A model generated the notes under the pieces. It saw nothing but the letters and a program-made list of their open reading frames with translations, ran no database searches and had not been told where the DNA came from. From positions 248,001-312,000 of the forward strand of contig JBAGJY010000005.1 of the NCBI GenBank assembly GCA_037034305.1: 64,000 bases of DNA, in the 5' to 3' direction. Every line of letters starts with the position of its first letter. The first letter of the stretch is position 1. This document shows, piece by piece, positions 50,440-59,965 of this stretch. The stretch is from Streptantibioticus_A sp037034305. Its GTDB lineage: Bacteria; Actinomycetota; Actinomycetes; Streptomycetales; Streptomycetaceae. The position numbers and the translations under genes were made by a program.

Positions 50440-51372
50440 CTACTTCAACGTGCCCGCGGTCAGCCCGGCCTGCACCTGCCGCTGGAAGGAGAGGTAGACC
50501 ACCAGCACCGGCAGCATGGCGATGGTCATCCCGGCGAACAGCGCGGGCATGTCGCCCGCGTACCCCTGCTGCAGGGCCAGGTTGACCAGGCCCTGGGTGA
50601 GCATCGAGTGGTCCCGGTCGGAACCGCTCTGCTTCTGCATCAAGGTCAGCGGCAGGATGTACTGGTTCCACTGCCCCAGCACGTTGAAGATCCCCACGCT
50701 CAGCAGCCCGGGCTTGGCGATCGGCAGCATCACCTGGAAGAACGCCCGGGTGTGCGAGCAGCCGTCGATCATCGCCGCCTCGTGGACGGCCGTCGGCAGC
50801 GTGCGGAAGAACGAGTGCAGGAAGAAGACGGTGAACGGCAGCGAGTAGGCGACGTAGACCAGGATCAGGCCCTGGTAGGTGTTGAGCATGCCGAGGTTGC
50901 GCACCATGAAGAACAGCGGCACCAGGGCCAGGTACACCGGGAACATCGCACCGGCCACGAAGAAGTAGTACAGCACCCGGTTGCCCGGGAACTCGTAGCG
51001 GGCCAGCACGTACGCGGCCATGGCGCCGAACAGCATGGTGAGCGTCACGGAGAGGGACAGCACGATCACCGTGTTCAGGAAGAACCCGCCGATGCCCTTG
51101 TTCCATGCGCGTACGAACACCTCGAACGACCAGTTCGTCGGCCAGGCCCAGGCGCTGCCGCCGATCTGCGCGTCGGTCTTGAAGGAGCTCAGCACGATCC
51201 ACGCCAGCGGCAGCACGATCATGACCGCCCACAGGGCGAGGAACCCGTGGGAGAAGACGTTCAGCGCCCCGCCGCCGTCCGCGAACCGCGTGCGCGGGTC
51301 CGCCCGGCGCGGGCGCGGTGCCGGGGCCGGTTTCGCCGGAGCCGGGGTGGGGTCCTTGATGGGTGTGCTCAT
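50440..51372 (-). CDS. ngcG: N-acetylglucosamine/chitobiose ABC transporter permease NgcG-like
   Basis: CUT1-family inner-membrane channel subunit (310 aa, six hydrophobic segments after a Pro-rich N-terminus). The coupling loop EAAMIDGCSHTRAFFQVMLPIAKPG carries the EAA…G consensus. It is the third gene of the ngcE-like operon, starting 15 bp after the other permease. No ATPase gene is present, as usual for CUT1 systems that share MsiK. Confidence 0.85.
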   Translation of the reverse strand: MSTPIKDPTPAPAKPAPAPRPRRADPRTRFADGGGALNVFSHGFLALWAVMIVLPLAWIVLSSFKTDAQIGGSAWAWPTNWSFEVFVRAWNKGIGGFFLNTVIVLSLSVTLTMLFGAMAAYVLARYEFPGNRVLYYFFVAGAMFPVYLALVPLFFMVRNLGMLNTYQGLILVYVAYSLPFTVFFLHSFFRTLPTAVHEAAMIDGCSHTRAFFQVMLPIAKPGLLSVGIFNVLGQWNQYILPLTLMQKQSGSDRDHSMLTQGLVNLALQQGYAGDMPALFAGMTIAMLPVLVVYLSFQRQVQAGLTAGTLK

Positions 51373-51387
51373 GACGCGGTCCCCGCT

Positions 51388-52320
51388 TTAGAACTCGATG
51401 CGCTCGCGGCGGGTCACCCGCAGCGCGACGGCGGACAGGATCAGGGTCAGGAAGAGGATCACCACGCCCATGGCGCAGGCGTAGCCGCTCTTGCCGAAGT
51501 ACAGGAAGTTGCGCATCAGATAGGTGGCCATGACCTCGCCGTGGTAGTCCGGGCCGCCGCCGTAGGCCACGCCCGGGGTCAGCGTGGAGACCAGGGCGAA
51601 GGCGTCCATAGCGGCGATCGCCAGATACACCCAGGCCGTCTGCACGCTGTCCCACAGCAGCGGGAGGGTCACCCGGAAGAAGGTCTGCACCCGCCCGGCG
51701 CCGTCCAGCAGCGCGGCCTCGTAGATCTCCCTCGGGATGGACTGCATGGCGGCCGAGAACAGCACCAGGTAGAAGCCGACCCCGGACCACACCAGGATGG
51801 CCAGGATGCACCACAGCACCAGATTGGGGTCGTTGAGCCATTCGATCGGGTGCTGCGCGTCCTCCAGACGGAGCTTCAGCAGGATGCCGTTGAGCAGCCC
51901 GCCGCCGTCGCTGCGGTACACCGCCTCGAACAGCACCGCGAGGATCGCGATGGACAGCACCTGCGGGAAGAAGAAGACCACCTTGTAGACCGCGGCGCCG
52001 CGCACGCCCTGCACTCCCCCGGTACCGCCGCGCCCGCCGACGTTGAGCATGAAGGCGAAAAACAGCGCCAGCAAGATGGTGACCACCGGCAGGAACACCA
52101 GCAGCAGCGCATTGTGCAGCAGGGCCTGGCGGAAGACGCTGTCGGAGAACAGCGTGGTGTAGTTGCGCAACCCCACGAAGTGCATCACGGTCGACTCGCC
52201 GGACCAGTCGGTGAGCGAGTAGCCGAAGGTCTGCAGGTACGGCCAGATCACCAGCAGCGCGTACAACGCGACCGGCACGATGAGGAATCCCACGATGAAC
52301 GGGTACTTGCGGTGTCGCAT
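51388..52320 (-). CDS. ngcF: N-acetylglucosamine/chitobiose ABC transporter permease NgcF-like
   Basis: First CUT1 permease of the operon (310 aa), with six hydrophobic segments and the EAALLDGAGRVQTFFRVTLPLLW coupling loop. It lies 71 bp after the binding-protein gene. The pair forms the heterodimeric channel for GlcNAc or chito-oligosaccharides. Confidence 0.85.
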   Translation of the reverse strand: MRHRKYPFIVGFLIVPVALYALLVIWPYLQTFGYSLTDWSGESTVMHFVGLRNYTTLFSDSVFRQALLHNALLLVFLPVVTILLALFFAFMLNVGGRGGTGGVQGVRGAAVYKVVFFFPQVLSIAILAVLFEAVYRSDGGGLLNGILLKLRLEDAQHPIEWLNDPNLVLWCILAILVWSGVGFYLVLFSAAMQSIPREIYEAALLDGAGRVQTFFRVTLPLLWDSVQTAWVYLAIAAMDAFALVSTLTPGVAYGGGPDYHGEVMATYLMRNFLYFGKSGYACAMGVVILFLTLILSAVALRVTRRERIEF

Positions 52321-52391
52321 AACTCCTGCCCGACGATCGAGATGCCCGCCGTGGTGGCGGTACGTCCAACGCGTACCGCCACCTGGCGCTG

Positions 52392-53795
52392 TCAGGAACC
52401 GTTCTTCTTCGCCTTCTGGGTCGCCGCCTTGACCCGTTTCAGCCATTCGGCGGGCTGGATGCGGTTCGCCATCAGCTCACTGCTGGCGTTGCCCATGTCG
52501 ACGTCGAGCGAGCTGGCGGTGTAAAGGTACGTGGGGTTGAACACGTTGGCCCCGGCCGCCTTCAGCGCGGTGACCGTGGACTTGGTGCCGGGACGCAGTT
52601 GGACGTCCGGGCCGAGCGCGTCCTTGACCACGGTCAGGGAGTTGGCGGTCTGCGCGAAGGCGATCGCACCGGCCTTGCTGAGCATCACCCGCATGAACTC
52701 CATGCCGCCCGCCGTGTTCTTCGCCTTGGCGGGCACGATGTACGGCTCGTTGGCGCCGCCACGGATCGCCTCGAACGGCATTTTGTCGCCGGGCAGCGAG
52801 GGCATCGGCATGAAGGTCATCTCGAAGTCCGACGGGGTGGACTTCAGCTGTTCGTTCTCCAGCCAGGCACCGCAGGGGACGAAGGCGGCGCGGTACTGGT
52901 TCCAGGCGGTCTGCGCCTCGATGTGGGTCATGCCGTTGGTGCCGGGCAGCAGGTAGTTGTTGCTGACGATCTGGTAGACCGCCTCGATGGCGTTCTTCGC
53001 CGGGGCCTCGTCCCACACCGTCTCGTCGAGCTTATCGACCCGGTTCATGAAGGCCTGGCCGCCGTTCTTGATGGCCAGGTCCATGATGGCGACGTTGATG
53101 TAGTACGGGTACTTGCCCTGGTGCGCGAACGGCGCGATACCGGCCTTCTTGATCTCCCCGGAGAGCGACATGAAGTCGGCCCAGGTCCTGGGTGCGCTCC
53201 AGCCGTGCTGCCGGAACAGCTTTCCCGAGTACCACAGGCCGAAGACGGTGTAGACGTACTGGAGGGTGCAGAAGGTGCCGCCGATGGTGCCCAGCTCGAC
53301 GGTGCCGGGTTGCAGGGTGTCGCGGACCTTCTTGCTGGGATCGTCTATTGACGGAGCGTCAAGCAGTGGGGTGAGGTCGGCGAGCTGGCCGGCCTTCTGC
53401 AGGACGTCCAGCTTGATCTGCGCGTTTCCCGAGTCGTCCACCACGTCCGGCGGATTGCCGCCGTTCAGCCTGGGCTGCAGCAGGCCGGTGATGTTCTGGG
53501 TGGGCGTATGGGTGACCCGCGCGTTGGGGAATTCCTTCGAATAGAGCTTCTCGAACCGCTTGGCGTAGTCGTCGCCGAATCCGCCCTTGAAGATGATGAC
53601 TTCCAGGCCCGCGTTGTCCAGCACGCCGAACGGGTTGGTCGCGGTCTTCTTTCCGGTCTGCTGCTTGCCGCCACCGCCGCTGGCGGCGCACGCGCTGAGC
53701 AGCCCACTGGCCGGAACGGCGGCGATTCCCAGCGCCGTGGCCCGTTTGATGAGGTCGCGGCGGTTGAGCCGGTTCGGCTCGATGGTGGATCCCAT
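52392..53795 (-). CDS. ngcE: N-acetylglucosamine/diacetylchitobiose-binding lipoprotein NgcE-like
   Basis: Extracellular solute receptor (467 aa). The signal combines a twin-arginine motif (NRRDLIK) with a lipobox LLSAC, so it is a Tat-exported lipoprotein. Segments such as NPFGVLDNAGLEVIIFKGGFGDDYAKRFEKLY, LLQPRLNGGNPPDVVDDSG and GKYPYYINVAIMDLAIKNGG resemble NgcE, the GlcNAc/chitobiose receptor of Streptomyces. GAGGA lies 7 nt before the ATG. A DasR-like site covers its promoter, supporting control by amino-sugar availability. Confidence 0.85.
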   Translation of the reverse strand: MGSTIEPNRLNRRDLIKRATALGIAAVPASGLLSACAASGGGGKQQTGKKTATNPFGVLDNAGLEVIIFKGGFGDDYAKRFEKLYSKEFPNARVTHTPTQNITGLLQPRLNGGNPPDVVDDSGNAQIKLDVLQKAGQLADLTPLLDAPSIDDPSKKVRDTLQPGTVELGTIGGTFCTLQYVYTVFGLWYSGKLFRQHGWSAPRTWADFMSLSGEIKKAGIAPFAHQGKYPYYINVAIMDLAIKNGGQAFMNRVDKLDETVWDEAPAKNAIEAVYQIVSNNYLLPGTNGMTHIEAQTAWNQYRAAFVPCGAWLENEQLKSTPSDFEMTFMPMPSLPGDKMPFEAIRGGANEPYIVPAKAKNTAGGMEFMRVMLSKAGAIAFAQTANSLTVVKDALGPDVQLRPGTKSTVTALKAAGANVFNPTYLYTASSLDVDMGNASSELMANRIQPAEWLKRVKAATQKAKKNGS

Positions 53796-53916
53796 GCTCA
53801 AGTCCTCGCCTTCTTCAGGACTCAGGCGGTGCACCGGAACCCGCCGGCTACCGCTGTCGGTCGAAGCTGGGTCGTACGGTGAAGCTGGGCCGAATTCGCA
53901 GGGCCGTTGGACGCCG

Positions 53917-53948
53917 ACAGGTATAGTCCACTTCCTGTGAGGCGGCAA
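53917..53948 (-). promoter_or_regulatory. ngcE promoter with DasR-like (dre) site
   Basis: On the minus strand TTGCCG and TATACC are 17 nt apart, a good SigA-type promoter. AGTGGACTATACCTGT (53917-53932) overlaps the -10 box and matches the published DasR consensus core AGTGGTCTAGACCAGT at 13 of 16 positions. The start codon is about 120 nt downstream. Confidence 0.7.
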
Positions 53949-54027
53949 GATCGAGCACAGTCCCGGACGGGAAGTTTCCCGAGTTGAGACCTGCCGCGCA
54001 GTCACCTCACAGGCCTGAAACATAAAA

Positions 54028-54061
54028 CAGGGCCGCACTCCTGAAGTGGAGTGCGGCCCTG
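54028..54061 (-). terminator. acnA terminator
   Basis: A perfect 13-bp stem (CAGGGCCGCACTC/GAGTGCGGCCCTG) with an 8-nt loop is followed on the minus strand by TTTTATG, 34 bp after the acnA stop. Confidence 0.93.
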
Positions 54062-54095
54062 TCGGCCGTGTCGGGCACGTCGTGCCCGCCGCGGA

Positions 54096-56819
<2,724 letters not shown>

Positions 56820-56888
56820 GACAGTCTCCTTATGCATGTTTCGCGCGTACCACCGCATCCTGTCGCCACGCTTCCAGGCCGATGCACT

Positions 56889-56921
56889 AAGGTAGACCTA
56901 AGTTAGGTAAGCCTTACCAGC
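56889..56921. promoter_or_regulatory. Overlapping DtxR/IdeR-type iron boxes upstream of acnA
   Basis: TTAGGTAAGCCTTACCAGC (56903-56921) matches the 19-bp iron-box consensus TWAGGTWAGSCTWACCTWA at about 16 positions, with a perfect core GGTAAG-C-CTTACC. A second weaker box, AAGGTAGACCTAAGTTAGG (56889-56907), overlaps it. The first lies about 85 bp before the acnA start codon. Confidence 0.7.
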
Positions 56922-56947
56922 GCGACAGCGGTACGCCCCTCGGCAGA

Positions 56948-56965
56948 TATCTCGATGTCGAGATA
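56948..56965. promoter_or_regulatory. Perfect 18-bp palindrome, operator copy 1
   Basis: TATCTCGATGTCGAGATA has 8-bp arms and a 2-bp centre. Its half-sites ATCTC-N6-GAGAT are repeated exactly at the HTH-murA promoter, 130 bp away. Confidence 0.75.
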
Positions 56966-57078
56966 ACACTAGTACATCGGCGCCGCGCGGTCATGCCCTG
57001 ACCCCCGTCAGCGCCGGGCCGCCGGGTTGCGCCATTCGCCGCACTCCAGACCGCCACACCACCCCACTGCCGAGCCGC

Positions 57079-57099
57079 ATCTCATATCTGAGATAGCCT
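57079..57099 (+). promoter_or_regulatory. Operator copy 2 and -10 box of the HTH-murA gene
   Basis: ATCTCATATCTGAGAT (57079-57094; arms ATCTCA/TGAGAT) abuts and shares one base with TAGCCT (57094-57099), which lies 7 nt before the ATG at 57107. This is the usual geometry of a leaderless promoter, with the operator covering the -10/-35 spacer, so a bound repressor would block transcription. Confidence 0.7.
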
Positions 57100-57106
57100 G
57101 GTGCTC

Positions 57107-58636
57107 ATGACCGACGACTACCTCGTACGTATCGGCAAGCTCATCCGTGACGCGCGGCAGCACCGCGGTTGGACCCAGTCGCAGCTCGCGGAGGCCCTCG
57201 GCACCAGCCAGAGCGCGGTCAACCGCATCGAACGCGGTAACCAGAACATCAGCCTTGAGATGATCGCCCGAATCGGTGAGGCGCTGGACAGCGAGATCGT
57301 CTCCCTCGGCTACGCGGGCCCCATGCATCTGCGGGTGGTGGGCGGACGGCAACTGTCCGGCTCGATCGACGTCAAGACGAGCAAGAACGCCTGTGTCGCG
57401 CTGCTGTGCGCCTCCCTGCTGAACGCCGGGCGCACCACGCTGCGCCGGGTGGCCCGGATCGAGGAGGTCTACCGGATCCTGGAGGTGCTGGGCAGCATCG
57501 GCGTGCGCACCCGCTGGATCAACGGCGGCAACGACCTGGAGATCGTGCCGCCCGCCGAACTCGACCTGGACTCGATGGACACCGAGGCGGCGCGCCGCAC
57601 CCGCAGCGTGATCATGTTCCTCGGCCCGCTGATGCACCGCACCGACCGGTTCAAGATCCCGTACGCGGGCGGCTGCGACCTGGGCACCCGCACCGTGCAC
57701 CCGCACATGGCGGCGCTGCGGCACTTCGGACTGGACGTCACGGCCACCTCCGGCTCCTACCACGCCCAGGTCGACCCCTCACGCTCCCTGGGCAGGCCCA
57801 TCGTGCTGACCGAGCGCGGCGACACGGTGACCGAGAACGCGCTGCTGGCCGCCGCCCGGCACGACGGCGTCACGGTGATCCGCAACGCGAGCTCCAACTA
57901 CATGGTCCAGGACCTGTGCTTCTTCCTGGAGCAGTTGGGCGTGAAGGTCGAGGGCATCGGCACCACCACGCTCACCGTGCACGGCGTCGCGCACATCGAC
58001 CGCGACGTGGACTACGCGCCGTCGGAGGACCCGGTCGAGGCGATGAGCCTGATCGCCGCCGCGGTCGTCACCTCCTCGGAACTGACCATCCGCCGGGTGC
58101 CGATCGAGTTCCTGGAGATCGAGCTGGCGGTCCTGGAGGAGATGGGCCTGGACCACGAGCGCAGCCCGGAGTACGCGGCGGACAACGGCCGCACCCGGCT
58201 GATCGACCTCACCGTACGGCCGTCGAAGCTGCGGTCGCCGCTGGACAAGATCCACCCGATGCCGTTCCCCGGTCTCAACATCGACAACGTGCCGTTCTTC
58301 GCGGCGATCGCGGCCACCGCCCAGGGCTCCACGCTGATCCACGACTGGGTGTACGACAACCGCGCGATCTACCTGACCGAGCTGACCCGGCTCGGCGCGA
58401 GCGTCAAACTCCTCGACCCGCACCGGGTGCTGGTCGAGGGCCCGACCCGCTGGCGCTCGGCGGAGATGATGTGCCCGCCCGCGCTGCGGCCCGCGGTGGT
58501 GGTGCTGCTGGCGATGCTGGCGGCGGAGGGCACCTCGGTGCTGCGCAACGTCTATGTCATCAACCGCGGTTACGAGGAGCTGGCCGAGCGCCTGAACTCC
58601 ATCGGCGCCCAGATCGAGACGTTCCGCGACATCTGA
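57107..58636 (+). CDS. murA2: MurA-like UDP-GlcNAc 1-carboxyvinyltransferase with N-terminal XRE HTH domain
   Basis: A 509-residue fusion. Residues about 1-65 form a Cro/C1-type HTH (IGKLIRDARQHRGWTQSQLAEALGTSQSAVNRIERG). From about residue 75 the EPSP-synthase-like MurA fold follows (LRVVGGRQLSGSIDVKTSKNA, with Lys93 and Asn94 equivalent to K22/N23 of E. coli MurA). The fosfomycin-target Cys is kept as Cys190 in GGCDLGTR. MurA makes the first committed peptidoglycan precursor; whether this paralogue is active, a regulator, or both is unknown. The ATG at 57107 suits a leaderless start. Confidence 0.88.
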   Translation: MTDDYLVRIGKLIRDARQHRGWTQSQLAEALGTSQSAVNRIERGNQNISLEMIARIGEALDSEIVSLGYAGPMHLRVVGGRQLSGSIDVKTSKNACVALLCASLLNAGRTTLRRVARIEEVYRILEVLGSIGVRTRWINGGNDLEIVPPAELDLDSMDTEAARRTRSVIMFLGPLMHRTDRFKIPYAGGCDLGTRTVHPHMAALRHFGLDVTATSGSYHAQVDPSRSLGRPIVLTERGDTVTENALLAAARHDGVTVIRNASSNYMVQDLCFFLEQLGVKVEGIGTTTLTVHGVAHIDRDVDYAPSEDPVEAMSLIAAAVVTSSELTIRRVPIEFLEIELAVLEEMGLDHERSPEYAADNGRTRLIDLTVRPSKLRSPLDKIHPMPFPGLNIDNVPFFAAIAATAQGSTLIHDWVYDNRAIYLTELTRLGASVKLLDPHRVLVEGPTRWRSAEMMCPPALRPAVVVLLAMLAAEGTSVLRNVYVINRGYEELAERLNSIGAQIETFRDI

Positions 58637-58642
58637 GAAGGT

Positions 58643-58681
58643 GGGTGGGCGGAGGAAATCCACAGCAACCCCCGCCCACCC
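58643..58681. terminator. Hairpin between the convergent murA2 and acyl-CoA dehydrogenase genes
   Basis: GGGTGGGCGG and CCGCCCACCC form a 10-bp stem with a 19-nt loop, 6 bp after the murA2 stop. No T-tract; moderate support. Confidence 0.5.
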
Positions 58682-58699
58682 GCACCCGCCCACCGCGGA

Positions 58700-59815
58700 T
58701 CACCGGTACAACTCCCGCGCGATGATGGACCGCTGCACCTCCGTGGCCCCCTCGTAGATCCGCGGCGCCCGCACCTCGCGATAGAGGTGCTCCAGCAGAT
58801 GCCCGGCGCGCAGCGCACCGGCTCCGTGCAGTTGGACGGCGGCGTCCACCACGTACTGCGCGGTCTCGGTGGCGAACAGCTTCGCCATCGCCGACCGCTT
58901 GGCGATGTCCGCGGCGCCGCAGTCGTACGCCTGCGCCGCGGCCAGGACCAGCAACCGCGCCGCCTCGGTGCGGGTGGCCATCTCGGCCAGGGTGTGGCTC
59001 ACGGCCTGTAGTTCCTTCAACGGCCCGCCGAACGCGGTGCGTTGACCGGCGTGCCGCACGGCGGCGTCGAGCGCCGCCCCCGCCATGCCGACCGCGAACG
59101 CGCCGACGCTGGGCCTGAACAGGTTCAGCGTCTCCATGGCGACCCGGAAGCCGCGCTCGGGTTCGCCCAGCAGATCGTCCCGGCCGACCGGCACCCCGTC
59201 GAAGTCCAGGCTGCCGATGGGGTGCGGGGAGAGCATCCGGATCGGCTCACCGGTCAGCCCGGGCCGGTCGGCCGGAACCAGGAAGGCGGTCACACCACGC
59301 GCCCCGGCGTCCGGCGCGGTACGGGCGAAGACGGTGTAGAAGTCGGCCTGAGGGGCGTTGGAGATCCAGCGCTTGGTGCCGGTCAGCCGCCATCCGGCGC
59401 CGTCCGGCTCGGCGCGCAGCCGCAGCGCCGCCGCGTCGGACCCGGCCTCCGGCTCGGTCAGCGCGAAGGCGGCGACCGCCCGGCCCGAGGTCACCAGGGG
59501 GATCCAGCGCCGCGCCAACCGCGGTGCGCGCAGCACCGGATGGGCGCCGAGGCCCTGGAGCGCCAAGGCGGTCTCCGCCTCGGTGCACTCGCGGGCCAGC
59601 GACTCGCGCAGCAGGCACAGGTCGAGGGCGCGCGGGCGGCCGTCGGCCGGAAAGAGCCGCTCCAGCAGTCCGAGCCGGGCGAGTTCGGCGAGCAGCGGCC
59701 GGTTGACCCGGCCGGGCTCGCCCGCCTCGGCGAGCGGACGCAGCCGGGTGGCCGCCTGCTCACGGACGCGCTCACACCACGCCTGCTGTTCGGGATCGAG
59801 TGCGAACACCGGCAC
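58700..59815 (-). CDS. Acyl-CoA dehydrogenase
   Basis: FAD enzyme (371 aa) that introduces an alpha-beta double bond into acyl-CoA. The family signatures are AFALTEPEAGSDAAALRLRAE, TGTKRWISNAPQADFYTVFA and RPSVGAFAVGMAGAALDAA, and the catalytic base Glu355 is in IYEGATEVQRSI. The GTG start has GAGGAGG 7 nt upstream. It is divergent from the aromatic acyl-CoA ligase gene and shares a 150-bp promoter region with it; together they may degrade an aromatic or branched acid. Confidence 0.9.
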   Translation of the reverse strand: MPVFALDPEQQAWCERVREQAATRLRPLAEAGEPGRVNRPLLAELARLGLLERLFPADGRPRALDLCLLRESLARECTEAETALALQGLGAHPVLRAPRLARRWIPLVTSGRAVAAFALTEPEAGSDAAALRLRAEPDGAGWRLTGTKRWISNAPQADFYTVFARTAPDAGARGVTAFLVPADRPGLTGEPIRMLSPHPIGSLDFDGVPVGRDDLLGEPERGFRVAMETLNLFRPSVGAFAVGMAGAALDAAVRHAGQRTAFGGPLKELQAVSHTLAEMATRTEAARLLVLAAAQAYDCGAADIAKRSAMAKLFATETAQYVVDAAVQLHGAGALRAGHLLEHLYREVRAPRIYEGATEVQRSIIARELYR

Positions 59816-59830
59816 CGGGCTGCCTCCTCG

Positions 59831-59873
59831 TATCGCGGTCTGACGGACTCAACTCGTTGCTTATCGCGATCTG
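59831..59873. repeat. 31-bp-spaced direct repeat in the ligase promoter region
   Basis: TATCGCGGTCTG (59831-59842) and TATCGCGATCTG (59862-59873) differ at one base and start exactly 31 bp apart (about three helical turns). The second copy is followed immediately by the -35 box TTGACT. The neighbouring PaaX-type regulator is the obvious candidate protein. Confidence 0.6.
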
Positions 59874-59901
59874 TTGACTGTCGTCACCATCACGTTACGC
59901 T
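59874..59901 (+). promoter_or_regulatory. Promoter of the acyl-CoA ligase gene
   Basis: TTGACT and TACGCT are 16 nt apart, a good vegetative-type promoter, about 65 bp before the ATG of the ligase gene. Confidence 0.65.
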
Positions 59902-59965
59902 GATTCGGCAATCGCACGGCCGGAATCCCACCCTTGCCCGGACCGTCGCAAAGGGGCGACCCACA

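Noticed and set aside
50350..52524. 724-codon plus-strand frame opposite ngcG/ngcF
   Set aside because: Antisense shadow rich in His, Gln and Arg; the minus-strand genes have clear family motifs.
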